Assembly: GCA_905213875.1 (NCBI GenBank) | Contig: CAJMJN010000008.1 | Location: 1 to 49,541, forward strand | DNA: 49,541 nt | DNA from: an uncultured Clostridium sp. | GTDB taxonomy: Bacteria; Bacillota; Clostridia; TANB77; CAG-508 | Reading direction: 5' to 3' | In this document: positions 7,999 to 16,726 of the stretch, piece after piece | Layout of the letters: every line of letters begins with the position of its first letter | Position numbering within the stretch: position 1 is the stretch's first letter | The notes under the pieces: generated by a model | Seen by the model: the letters and a program-made list of their open reading frames with translations, nothing else | Databases searched by the model: none | Told to the model about the DNA's origin: nothing | Program-made: the position numbers and the translations under genes

Positions 7999-9612
7999 TT
8001 GCCAAAGAAAAATGAAAGTAACATAGATAACCTAATAGAAAAAATAGTAAAAAAAGACTATAATAACACATTAGAAAAAGTATTAGAAAAAAAGTCATTT
8101 TCAGAAAATACCAAAAGTATTCTCCTTAGCATTTTATATAAAATAGAAACATCTTATAAAGATTATAAAAAAGTAAAACAAAACGTATTAACCAAAGATG
8201 AATTGATAGAAAATGTAATAAATGAAATACAAGAAAATTGTAATGAAATAATATTGGTTACTCCAAATTCAGAGCAAAATAAAATATTAGGAAACAAAAC
8301 ATTTTTAGTAGAAAAAAACAAGAAAAGAATAGTTTGCCAAAACATAGAAAGAAAAGTTTTATATTGTATATCTAAAATATCAAAAAGAAATATGATAATT
8401 CAAGATAAATATTTTTTAATAAATGAAACATTATCAGATTTAATAAATACAGGTAATAATATAAATTCGGTAGAACCACTTAGAGATTTTAATGGATATT
8501 CATGGACAACAATAACACGAGAGATAGAGAGTGTAAATCATAATTTAATTTATCAAAACCTAATTTTACTTGTAGGGAATGAATTTATGGAAGATTGGAT
8601 TAACAACAAGGAAATTATGATAGATTATATGGAAAAATTTACAGACAAATTAAATGAGCAATATGGAAAAGAACTTACAGAAGAATTTATAAAATTGTTA
8701 GAAAAAATATCAGTATTTATGGAAATAAAATATAATCAAAAAAATAAAAAAAGATATCTAGAATTAAAAGATGATATACAATCTAAATTAGAAAAGATGA
8801 CAGACAATAAAACATTTGTAGAAAATGTAACAAAAGAAAAGAAAAAATTAACAAAAGAAATAAAAAAAATAGATGAAACAATTAATAATAAAGATTTACT
8901 ACAAGAAGAATATGTAAAAAGAAATGAAAAACTATCACTTGAAGAGAAAATATTTAGCATGAGAATTTTGGCTCAAATAATGGCAGATGAAAGAAATGAA
9001 TACTTAGAAGAATTTAACAAATTAAATGAATTATTAAAACCAAAACAATATGTAAAAATAAAAAATGAATTAGAAAAAAAGAATAAATACTTAAAGCTTA
9101 TAGAAGTTGAAGATATAGATAAAGAAATAGAGAAAACTAAATTAGAAATACAAAAAGTGTTTTTAAAATGTTTAGAAATAAAATTAGAAAAATGTACAAC
9201 AAAATCAGAAATCATAAAATTTATATATAAATATAGATATTATTCAATGTTACCATATAGCTATGAAAACAGTATATATGAAGAAAAAAATCTTAAAAAA
9301 GAATATCATGATATAGAAATAAAAATATTGAATAAGGCACATAAATTAAAGGTAATAGAAAAACTTTCTAAACAAGAAGAGTTTAATTATCAACTTTTGA
9401 AATATATATTTCAAAACAGAAGTATAAACTTAGAAGAATTACAAGTAAAATTAATAAAAGAAAAAAATAAAGAAAATAAAAATATTAAATATATGGTTCA
9501 GATATTTGATGGAAATAATACAGAAGAAAAAGTAGAATTAGAAAAATCAGAAAAACTTGTTAATAAAGATTTAGCAATTAGATTTAATAAAAAAGTAAAA
9601 ATATTTTGCTAA
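7999..9612 (+). CDS. Hypothetical charged, helix-rich protein, unknown function
   Basis: The start is taken as TTG at 7999 because GGAAAGGAG lies at 7983-7991 with 7 bases spacing. An upstream in-frame ATG (7933) would add 22 residues encoded by the palindromic repeat and has no ribosome binding site. The protein is 537 residues, Lys/Glu/Asn-rich, without signal peptide or membrane segments. The middle (about 250-400) is a long predicted coiled coil; a less charged N-terminal part carries NGYSWTTITREIESVNHNLIY. No catalytic motif or family is recognisable. It lies between ftsK and a metallo-beta-lactamase gene, co-directional with both. Confidence 0.75.
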   Translation: MPKKNESNIDNLIEKIVKKDYNNTLEKVLEKKSFSENTKSILLSILYKIETSYKDYKKVKQNVLTKDELIENVINEIQENCNEIILVTPNSEQNKILGNKTFLVEKNKKRIVCQNIERKVLYCISKISKRNMIIQDKYFLINETLSDLINTGNNINSVEPLRDFNGYSWTTITREIESVNHNLIYQNLILLVGNEFMEDWINNKEIMIDYMEKFTDKLNEQYGKELTEEFIKLLEKISVFMEIKYNQKNKKRYLELKDDIQSKLEKMTDNKTFVENVTKEKKKLTKEIKKIDETINNKDLLQEEYVKRNEKLSLEEKIFSMRILAQIMADERNEYLEEFNKLNELLKPKQYVKIKNELEKKNKYLKLIEVEDIDKEIEKTKLEIQKVFLKCLEIKLEKCTTKSEIIKFIYKYRYYSMLPYSYENSIYEEKNLKKEYHDIEIKILNKAHKLKVIEKLSKQEEFNYQLLKYIFQNRSINLEELQVKLIKEKNKENKNIKYMVQIFDGNNTEEKVELEKSEKLVNKDLAIRFNKKVKIFC

Positions 9613-9674
9613 AGATATAAAAAACAAAGTTTTTAGTAATTGAGTATAAATATTAAAATATAAGGAGGAACTTT

Positions 9675-11324
9675 ATGAAAATAACTTTTTTAGGAGCAAC
9701 AAGAACAGTTACAGGTTCTAACTATTTAGTAGAAGCAGCAGGAAAAAAATTCTTAGTAGATTGTGGAATGTGGCAGGGAAAAGCAGAACTAGAAGAACAA
9801 AATGCAGATCCATTTGAATATGACCCAAAAGAAATAGACTTTATGCTATTAACACATGCCCATATAGATCATTCAGGAAGAATACCAAAATTATATAATG
9901 AAGGTTTTAGAAATAGAATATATGCACATAAAGCAACTTGTGACTTATGTGCCTTAATGTTACCAGATAGTGGACACATTCAAGAAATGGAAGCAGAATG
10001 GAAAAATAGAAAAAGGATGAGAAAAGGCGAAAAAGAACGTCCACCACTATATACAGCAGAAGAAGCTGCAAAGTGTTTGGAAATATTTGAACCTGTTCAA
10101 TATGATGAAATCATAGAAATAACACCACAAATACATGTAAGATTTAATGATGCAGGACATATGTTGGGTTCAAGCATTATAGAAGTTTGGGTAGAAGAAA
10201 ACGGTAAAAAAATTAAAACCGTATTTTCAGGAGATTTAGGAAATAATGATATTCCATTACTAGATTCTCCAACAATGATAGAAGATGCAGACAATTTAGT
10301 TATGGAATCAACATATGGTAGCAGATTACATATGAAAATTAATGAAAAAGCAGAATTATTTTTAAATATAGTGTCTGAGACATTAGATAATGGCGGAACA
10401 GTAGTAATACCATCATTTGCAGTAGGAAGAACACAAGAAATATTATACGAAATAAATAAACTAAAAGACCAACATAAAGAAGATGTTGAATTTAGAAGAA
10501 AATATAAAACAATAATGAATTCATCTGTTTATGTTGATAGTCCACTTGCAATTTCTGCAACAGAAGTATTTAGAGAAAATACAAATTTATTTGAGCCAGA
10601 AGTAAAAGAAGAAATTTTAAAAGGTGATAATCCACTTGAATTTCCAGGATTACAATTTACAAGAACAGCAGATGAATCAAAAGCATTAAATGAAGACGAA
10701 AGACCAAGTATTATAATATCAGCAAGTGGAATGTGTGATGTAGGTAGAATAAAACATCATTTAAAACATAATTTATGGAATCCGAAATCAACAATTCTTT
10801 TCGTTGGATACCAAGCACCAGGAACATTAGGATATGATATTGTAAATGGAGCAAAAAAAGTAAAAATATTTGGAGAAGAAATTGCTGTAAATGCTAGAAT
10901 AGAATATATAGAAGGATATTCAGGACATGCAGATCAAGAAGGATTAATGAATTTTATATATTCATTTATTAAAAAACCAAAACATATCTTTTTAGTACAT
11001 GGAGAGCCAACTTCTCAAGATGTATTTAAAGATAAAATTGAAACAGAGACAAATATCCCAGTATTAATTCCAGAATTTGGAGAAACATATGAATTAGATA
11101 ATATTAATGTAGAAATGACACATAAGATAGAAAGAAAAATAGATAAAACAGTAAGAGTTGAAATCTTAGAAAGATTAGAAAAACTAAGAAGTGAGATAAA
11201 TGATATGGATTCATATGTAAGAAAAGATGTAGATGATAAAAACTTAAGAGATGAAGATATGTTTAGAATAAACGAAAAGATAAAAGACCTAGAACAACAG
11301 ATTTTAAATGTTATAGAAGGTTAA
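9675..11324 (+). CDS. Metallo-beta-lactamase/beta-CASP protein, putative RNA-processing hydrolase
   Basis: 549 residues. The zinc motif HAHIDHSG is at residues 61-68, with further metal ligands in NDAGHMLGSS and SGDLGNND. The beta-CASP insert and the late motifs ISASGMCDVGRIKHHL and FLVHGE follow, so this is the CPSF73/RNase J-related YSH1 group that acts on RNA. A helical C-terminal extension (about 470-549) goes beyond the usual core of about 460. It is not RNase J, whose motifs and length differ. The start ATG has AAGGAGG at 9662. The substrate is unknown. Confidence 0.85.
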   Translation: MKITFLGATRTVTGSNYLVEAAGKKFLVDCGMWQGKAELEEQNADPFEYDPKEIDFMLLTHAHIDHSGRIPKLYNEGFRNRIYAHKATCDLCALMLPDSGHIQEMEAEWKNRKRMRKGEKERPPLYTAEEAAKCLEIFEPVQYDEIIEITPQIHVRFNDAGHMLGSSIIEVWVEENGKKIKTVFSGDLGNNDIPLLDSPTMIEDADNLVMESTYGSRLHMKINEKAELFLNIVSETLDNGGTVVIPSFAVGRTQEILYEINKLKDQHKEDVEFRRKYKTIMNSSVYVDSPLAISATEVFRENTNLFEPEVKEEILKGDNPLEFPGLQFTRTADESKALNEDERPSIIISASGMCDVGRIKHHLKHNLWNPKSTILFVGYQAPGTLGYDIVNGAKKVKIFGEEIAVNARIEYIEGYSGHADQEGLMNFIYSFIKKPKHIFLVHGEPTSQDVFKDKIETETNIPVLIPEFGETYELDNINVEMTHKIERKIDKTVRVEILERLEKLRSEINDMDSYVRKDVDDKNLRDEDMFRINEKIKDLEQQILNVIEG

Positions 11325-11330
11325 AAAGTA

Positions 11331-11388
11331 GAAAGGAATCACTCAAACAGAAAAATAATCTGTTTGAGTGATTGTGTAAGATAAAATG
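11331..11388 (+). promoter_or_regulatory. Translation leader of the GH15 gene: Shine-Dalgarno, hairpin, start codon
   Basis: GAAAGGA at 11331-11337 touches a perfect 15-bp hairpin (11337-11351 pairing with 11359-11373, 7-base loop). 12 bases then lead to the ATG at 11386. No other Shine-Dalgarno lies between the hairpin and ATG, and no T run follows the stem, so it is not a standard terminator. Folding would bring the GGA box close to the start codon. Similar layouts precede the U32 peptidase gene and pgsA. Confidence 0.6.
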
Positions 11389-13362
11389 AGTGAGAAATAT
11401 TTAAATGAAGCTATTATAGGAAATAAAAATATGTTAGCAACTTTTACAGGTAAAGGTGAATTACAAAGATTATATTTTCCTAGTAAAGATAATAAACAAT
11501 ATATAAATTTTTTCCATACAGGAGTTAAAATAAATCAATCAGATTTAATATATTTACATGATGATATAAATAATGTATATAAACAATATTATGATACAGA
11601 TACAAATGTGTTAAATACAGAAGTTACTAATACTTATTTTAATTTAAAAGTAGTTGCAACAGATTATATATTATTAAAAGAAAATGTAATGGTAAAAAGA
11701 TATACATTTTTAAATGAAGCTCAAATAGATTTAGATATACAATTTTATATACATTCAGAATTATTATCAGATCAAAATAATTTTGTTGGTTGTAAAGTAA
11801 TTGATAATGGAATGATGCAATATGCACATGATTTTTCTGTATCAACATTTGCTAAAGGATATAAAATAATAAAACATCAAATAAATGGAAGCAAGGAAAA
11901 AATAAAAACAGGTGACATTTATGACAAAGATTATATAGGAATGTCAAAAGATGCAAGTATTTGTTTTGATATAGGAACAATAAAGCCACAAGAGAAAAAG
12001 GTTTTAGATATATGTGTATTAGTAGACGAAAATAAAAATGTTTCTGCAATGGAAGACGAAATAGATAGAATTACAAAAATAGATTTAAATAAAGAGTATG
12101 TAAATACAAAAGCATATTGGAGAAAATATTTAAAAACACATAATGGGTTAAATTTAAAAGAAACAAAAAATAGTTATGAAGATAGAATTTACGAAATATA
12201 CAAAAGAAGTATTTTATTATTTCCATTACTAACAAATTATGAAACAGGTGGAATAATTGCATCACCTGAAATAGACGAAAACTTTACAAAATGCGGAAGA
12301 TATGCATATTGCTGGCCACGTGATGCGGTATTTATGACAAAGGCAATGGATATTGTAAAAATGGAAAAAGAAACAGAAAAATTTTATAAAACATTTTGTA
12401 AAAAAACACAAAGTAAAAATGGAATGTGGGAACAAAGATTTTTTACAGATGGAAAATTAGCACCATGTTGGGGATATCAAATAGACGAAACAGCAAGTGT
12501 AGTTTATGGAGTATATGAGCATTATAAAGTTACAAAATCTGAAAAGTTTTTAAAAGATAATTTAAGCATGTGCGAAAAAGCAATAGATTTTCTTAAAAAA
12601 TATGTAAAAGACTGGTTAGATATTGATGGAATAGAAGAAAGAGACAAAGATGTAGTAAAACAAGAAATAGAAGAAGATACTAAAAAAAGAACTGGAAAAA
12701 TACATAAATATCATATCAGTTATGATCTTTGGGAAATGTGTGAAGGTATTCATTTATATTCATTAGCTAGTATATATGCAGCATTTGAAAGCATTTTAGG
12801 CATTTATAGAGTACTTGGAACAAATGTATCTGGATTTGAAAATAACAGATTAAAAGAAGAGAAAATTCAGAAAAATGAAAGAGAAATTGAAAGAATACAA
12901 GTAGGAATAAAAAATTATATAAATGAAAATATGTATGACGAAACTAAGAAAGCATATATAAGAAATCCAGAAGATAAAAAAATGGATATAAGTATATTGG
13001 GTGCAATAATACCATTTAATATTTTTAAACCAAAAGAAACAAAAGTAAAAAATACAGTAGAAAGCATAAACTTACATTTACGTACATATACAGGTGGATA
13101 TCAAAGATTTGAACAAGATAATTATATGGATGGAAATCCTTGGCCAATAGCTAATTTATGGATGACATTATATTATTTAGAAAGTGGAGAAAAGAAAAAA
13201 GCAAAAGAAGCATTTGACTTTGTGGTAAAAACTGCAGGAAAACATTATTTATTAGGTGAACAAGTAAATAATGAAACTTTAAAACCTAATTGGGTAATTG
13301 GTCTTGGTTGGTCACATGCGATGTTTTTAATAGTTTTAGAAAAATTGTATGGTGATAAATAA
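11386..13362 (+). CDS. Glycoside hydrolase family 15-like protein (glucoamylase/trehalase type)
   Basis: 658 residues, no signal peptide, so intracellular. The first 250 residues form a beta-sandwich-like domain. The rest is an (alpha/alpha)6 barrel of GH15 type, shown by GRYAYCWPRDAVFMTKAMD, GMWEQRFFTDGKLAPCWGYQID, YDLWEMCEGIHLYSLAS and the late NPWPIANLWMTLYYLESG and NWVIGLGWSHAMFL. Such proteins hydrolyse alpha-glucosidic bonds in short malto-oligosaccharides, isomaltose or trehalose; which one cannot be told here. Translation appears to depend on a distal ribosome binding site separated by a hairpin. Confidence 0.82.
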   Translation: MSEKYLNEAIIGNKNMLATFTGKGELQRLYFPSKDNKQYINFFHTGVKINQSDLIYLHDDINNVYKQYYDTDTNVLNTEVTNTYFNLKVVATDYILLKENVMVKRYTFLNEAQIDLDIQFYIHSELLSDQNNFVGCKVIDNGMMQYAHDFSVSTFAKGYKIIKHQINGSKEKIKTGDIYDKDYIGMSKDASICFDIGTIKPQEKKVLDICVLVDENKNVSAMEDEIDRITKIDLNKEYVNTKAYWRKYLKTHNGLNLKETKNSYEDRIYEIYKRSILLFPLLTNYETGGIIASPEIDENFTKCGRYAYCWPRDAVFMTKAMDIVKMEKETEKFYKTFCKKTQSKNGMWEQRFFTDGKLAPCWGYQIDETASVVYGVYEHYKVTKSEKFLKDNLSMCEKAIDFLKKYVKDWLDIDGIEERDKDVVKQEIEEDTKKRTGKIHKYHISYDLWEMCEGIHLYSLASIYAAFESILGIYRVLGTNVSGFENNRLKEEKIQKNEREIERIQVGIKNYINENMYDETKKAYIRNPEDKKMDISILGAIIPFNIFKPKETKVKNTVESINLHLRTYTGGYQRFEQDNYMDGNPWPIANLWMTLYYLESGEKKKAKEAFDFVVKTAGKHYLLGEQVNNETLKPNWVIGLGWSHAMFLIVLEKLYGDK

Positions 13363-13469
13363 TTAAGTCTAATTTAACACAATACGAGACATGTTGCATT
13401 ATGTGAACTGATATGGTAAAATATAGTTATGTAACAGCGTATATTTTTGGAAAAACGGAGGCACAGCAG

Positions 13470-13997
13470 ATGGAAAAGACTGTAGAAAGAATTAAACAAA
13501 ATGTTCATCAACCACTTAAATGGGAAAATTACAATAATACAATTGTTAGAAACAATACAAACTGTTTTTCACATGCTATTGGAAGTACTGATTCATCAGA
13601 TCGGAGTTTTTATCGCTTAGGTGTAATATCTGGAAAGAAAGATATTGAACAAGAATATTTCTCAGCAAATGAAGTTAAAGAATTGTTCTTATCAGATTTA
13701 CAGGTACTTGAACTTGATGCAGAAGAAATTTTGCTAAGAGACAAAGACGAAATACTTGAACATATTTCTAATATGAATTTACAAGATAATCAATATATTG
13801 TTGCATTATTTGTAAAAACATATAGAGAATGGGGAAAAATGAGGATAAGAGATTTTCACTTCCTTCGATATGATGAAGAAAAAGGATGGTCAGAGAAAAG
13901 ATTTACACAGAATGTGATCTTTTTGAACAACATAAAATTTCAATGGCCATCTAGTTGGGATGATGAAAGTGTTGGCGTGTTTGTAATAACACGCTAA
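13470..13997 (+). CDS. Orphan protein with NCFSHAIG cysteine/histidine motif, possible cysteine-dependent enzyme
   Basis: The start is the ATG at 13470, with CGGAGG at 13456-13461 and 8 bases spacing. A longer in-frame ATG at 13413 has no ribosome binding site. The 175 residues contain NTNCFSHAIG (about 29-38) and, late, DFHFLRYDEEKGWSEKRF. A Cys-Phe-x-His box followed by a His/Trp box resembles small papain-like or NlpC-like hydrolases with a NCYAYA...YHFYR...WSHK pattern, but this is only a motif impression. Codon use is less AT-biased than the neighbours (CGG, CTT, CAG, TCG occur), suggesting transfer. It is flanked by the GH15 gene and its own terminator. Confidence 0.65.
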   Translation: MEKTVERIKQNVHQPLKWENYNNTIVRNNTNCFSHAIGSTDSSDRSFYRLGVISGKKDIEQEYFSANEVKELFLSDLQVLELDAEEILLRDKDEILEHISNMNLQDNQYIVALFVKTYREWGKMRIRDFHFLRYDEEKGWSEKRFTQNVIFLNNIKFQWPSSWDDESVGVFVITR

Positions 13998-14006
13998 ACC
14001 AGAAAG

Positions 14007-14038
14007 ATGATAGAGCAAAATTTTGCTCTATCATTTTT
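14007..14038 (+). terminator. Intrinsic terminator of the orphan gene
   Basis: Perfect 28-base palindrome (14-bp arms, core AGAGCAAAATTTTGCTCT) followed by a T run; 10 bases after the stop codon. Confidence 0.88.
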
Positions 14039-14066
14039 ATTGGAATTAAAAAAGTAAAATAAATAC

Positions 14067-14116
14067 TTGAAAAGTAAAATTTTTTGATATAAAATAGTAT
14101 TGCCTTAGAAATAAGG
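14067..14116 (+). promoter_or_regulatory. gapA promoter and 5' hairpin
   Basis: TTGAAA at 14067-14072, 17-base spacer, TAAAAT at 14090-14095. The expected transcription start near 14102 coincides with a 5-bp hairpin, CCTTA-GAAA-TAAGG (14103-14116), closed by a GNRA-type tetraloop. The promoter shares AAATACTTGAAA and TATAAAAT with the pgk promoter. Confidence 0.6.
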
Positions 14117-14179
14117 GAAATACTATAAACAAAAAGTTAAATAGTTACTGATTATTTGACTATAAAGGAGGAAGATATT

Positions 14180-15199
14180 ATGTCAGTAAAAGTAGCCATT
14201 AATGGTTTTGGACGTATTGGACGTCTAGCATTTAGACAAATGTTTGGAGCAGAGGGGTATGAAATTGTTGCAATAAATGACTTAACAAGTCCAAAAATGC
14301 TTGCACACCTTTTAAAATATGATTCTGCACAAGGAAGATATGAAAAAGCAGAAACTGTAGTTGCAGGAGAAGATTCAATTACAGTAGATGGAAAAACAAT
14401 CAAAATCTATGCAGAAAAAGATGCAAAAGATTTACCTTGGGGAGAAATTGGAGTTGATGTTGTATTAGAATGCACAGGATTCTATACAAGTAAAGATAAA
14501 GCGCAAGCTCATATTGATGCAGGAGCTAAAAAAGTTGTTATATCTGCACCAGCAGGAAGCGACTTAAAAACAGTAGTATTTGGAGTAAATGAAGATATAT
14601 TAACAGCTGATGATAAAATAATATCTGCAGCATCATGTACAACAAACTGTTTAGCACCAATGGCAAAAGCACTAAATGAATATGCACCAATCCAATCAGG
14701 AATAATGACAACAGTACATGCATATACAGGAGATCAAATGTTATTAGATGGACCACATAGAAAAGGTGACTTAAGAAGAGCTAGAGCTGCTGCTGTAAGT
14801 ATTGTACCAAATTCAACAGGTGCAGCAAAAGCAATAGGATTAGTTATTCCAGAATTAAATGGAAAATTAATTGGTTCAGCTCAAAGAGTTCCAGTTCCAA
14901 CAGGTTCAACAACTATATTAGTTGCTGTTGTAAAAGGTAACGATGTTACTGTTGAAGGAATTAACGAAAAAATGAAATCTGTAGCAAACCAATCATATGG
15001 TTATACAGATGAATTATTAGTTTCTTCAGATATTATTGGTATAACATATGGATCATTATTTGATAGTACTCAAACAATGGTAACAAAAATAGAAGAAGGA
15101 TTATATCAAGTTCAAGTTGTATCTTGGTATGATAATGAAAATTCATATACAAGCCAAATGGTAAGAACAATAAAATATTTTGCTGAATTAGGAAAATAA
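14180..15199 (+). CDS. gapA: Glyceraldehyde-3-phosphate dehydrogenase
   Basis: Oxidises glyceraldehyde-3-phosphate with NAD+ and phosphate to 1,3-bisphosphoglycerate. The start ATG at 14180 was chosen over an in-frame ATG at 14156 because AAAGGAGG lies at 14164-14171. 339 residues: Rossmann motif NGFGRIGRLAFRQ, catalytic ASCTTNCLAP with Cys153, the HAYTGDQ segment, the RRARAAA phosphate-binding region and the SWYDNENSY C-terminal motif. The cggR regulator often found upstream in Bacillus is absent. First of four glycolytic genes, with its own promoter and terminator. Confidence 0.97.
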   Translation: MSVKVAINGFGRIGRLAFRQMFGAEGYEIVAINDLTSPKMLAHLLKYDSAQGRYEKAETVVAGEDSITVDGKTIKIYAEKDAKDLPWGEIGVDVVLECTGFYTSKDKAQAHIDAGAKKVVISAPAGSDLKTVVFGVNEDILTADDKIISAASCTTNCLAPMAKALNEYAPIQSGIMTTVHAYTGDQMLLDGPHRKGDLRRARAAAVSIVPNSTGAAKAIGLVIPELNGKLIGSAQRVPVPTGSTTILVAVVKGNDVTVEGINEKMKSVANQSYGYTDELLVSSDIIGITYGSLFDSTQTMVTKIEEGLYQVQVVSWYDNENSYTSQMVRTIKYFAELGK

Positions 15200-15226
15200 T
15201 TTATTTGAATTTATAATAAAATAGAT

Positions 15227-15267
15227 AAAAATAGACTTTTATTAAATATTAATAAAGGTCTATTTTT
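15227..15267 (+). terminator. Intrinsic terminator of gapA
   Basis: 19-bp stem with one G-U pair (AAAAATAGACTTTTATTAA paired with TTAATAAAGGTCTATTTTT), running into a T tract; 28 bases after the gapA stop. Confidence 0.88.
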
Positions 15268-15341
15268 TATAATTTGTCCTGTAATGGTAAATTTATGAAT
15301 AAAAAATATGAAAAAACCAATAATAAATTAGTAATAAATAC

Positions 15342-15402
15342 TTGAAATGTGCAGACTTTTGTTATAAAATGAAAATGCCTGAAAAAATAGATGTTTTTGG
15401 GC
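15342..15402 (+). promoter_or_regulatory. pgk promoter and structured 5' leader
   Basis: TTGAAA at 15342-15347, 17-base spacer, TAAAAT at 15365-15370; predicted start near 15377. A hairpin begins there: GCCTGAAAAA pairing with TTTTTGGGC (15377-15402, one bulge). A smaller AACCT-GAAAA-AGGTT hairpin follows at about 15415-15429, just before the ribosome binding site. The layout mirrors gapA. Confidence 0.55.
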
Positions 15403-15453
15403 CTAATGGCATAAAACCTGAAAAAGGTTATGGCAATAAAAGGAGGAGAAAAA

Positions 15454-16638
15454 ATGAATAAAAAAACAATAAAAGACATTGATTTAAAAGAAAAAAAAGT
15501 TTTAGTAAGATGTGACTTTAATGTACCTTTAGATGAAAATCAAAATATTACAGATAATACAAGAATAGTTGCAGCATTACCAACTATAAAATATTTACTA
15601 GAAAATAATTGTAGTATTGTTTTATGTTCACACTTAGGAAGACCAAAAGGAGAAGTAAAACCAGAGTTTTCTCTAAAACCAGTAGCAAAAGAATTATCAA
15701 AATTATTAGATAAAGAAGTAATAATGGCAAATGATGTTGTTGGGGAAGATGCAACTTCTAAAGCAGCAGAATTACAACCAGGACAAATTTTATTATTAGA
15801 AAATGTTAGATTCCATAGAGAAGAAACAGATAATGATCCAGAATTTAGCAAAAAATTAGCAAGCATGGCAGAAGTATTTGTTAATGATGCATTTGGAGCA
15901 GCACACAGAGCTCATAGTTCAACAGTTGGTGTAGCAGCATATTTACCAGCTGTATCAGGATTATTAATAGAAAAAGAATTAAAATTCTTAGGAAATGCTC
16001 TAAATAATCCAGAAAGACCATTTGTAGCAATTTTAGGTGGAGCTAAAGTTTCAGATAAAATTGGTGTAATTGACAGTTTACTAGAAAAGGTAGATACATT
16101 AATGATTGGTGGAGGAATGGCATATACATTCTTCAAAGCACAAGGATATGAAGTAGGAAATTCAATTTGTGAAGTTGACAAATTAGACTTAGCTAAAGAA
16201 GCAATGGAAAAGGCTAAAGAAAGAGGAGTTAAATTAATGCTTCCTGTTGATACAAAAATAGGAAAAGAATTTAAACCAGACACAGAAAGCAAAGTAGTAG
16301 CTTGGACAGAAATACCAGAGGAATGGGAAGGATTTGATATTGGTCCAAAAACAATAGAAATGTTTAAAGAAGAATTACAAAAAGCAAAAACAGTTGTATG
16401 GAATGGACCATTAGGTTTATTCGAATTTGATCAATTTGCAATTGGAACAAATGAAATAGCAAAAACATTATCAGAAATAGATGCAACAACAATAATTGGT
16501 GGTGGTGATTCAGCAGCAGCAGTTAGAAAAGCTGGATTACAAGATAAAATGACACATATTTCAACAGGTGGTGGAGCATCACTTGAATTCTTAGAAGGTA
16601 AAAAATTACCAGGAATTGAATGTTTACAAGATAAATAA
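15454..16638 (+). CDS. pgk: Phosphoglycerate kinase
   Basis: Transfers phosphate from 1,3-bisphosphoglycerate to ADP. The start ATG at 15454 has AGGAGGAG at 15441-15448; an in-frame ATG at 15430 lies before that site and is rejected. 394 residues, normal length. Motifs: VLVRCDFNVPLDE near the start, LCSHLGRPKG, VNDAFGAAHRAHSST, ILGGAKVSDKI, VVWNGPLGLFE and the C-terminal STGGGASLEFLEG. It is preceded by the gapA terminator and has its own promoter, and lies upstream of tpiA. Confidence 0.97.
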   Translation: MNKKTIKDIDLKEKKVLVRCDFNVPLDENQNITDNTRIVAALPTIKYLLENNCSIVLCSHLGRPKGEVKPEFSLKPVAKELSKLLDKEVIMANDVVGEDATSKAAELQPGQILLLENVRFHREETDNDPEFSKKLASMAEVFVNDAFGAAHRAHSSTVGVAAYLPAVSGLLIEKELKFLGNALNNPERPFVAILGGAKVSDKIGVIDSLLEKVDTLMIGGGMAYTFFKAQGYEVGNSICEVDKLDLAKEAMEKAKERGVKLMLPVDTKIGKEFKPDTESKVVAWTEIPEEWEGFDIGPKTIEMFKEELQKAKTVVWNGPLGLFEFDQFAIGTNEIAKTLSEIDATTIIGGGDSAAAVRKAGLQDKMTHISTGGGASLEFLEGKKLPGIECLQDK

Positions 16639-16644
16639 ATATAA

Positions 16645-16680
16645 TTTATAAGGGGATATTTATTTATATCCCCTTATAAA
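16645..16680. repeat. Hairpin between pgk and tpiA
   Basis: Perfect 15-bp stem (TTTATAAGGGGATAT / ATATCCCCTTATAAA, 6-base loop) 6 bases after pgk. No T run follows, so readthrough into tpiA is expected; it may shield the pgk mRNA 3' end or set relative expression. Confidence 0.7.
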
Positions 16681-16726
16681 TCCGTTTGAATAGAAACAAT
16701 ATTTCTTATATTAAGGAGGGAAAAAT

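Noticed and set aside
13413..13469. Longer start for the orphan gene at 13413
   Set aside because: No ribosome binding site upstream, while CGGAGG sits at the correct distance from ATG 13470.
16645..16680. Intrinsic terminator between pgk and tpiA
   Set aside because: The stem is perfect but no T tract follows, so I list it only as a hairpin.
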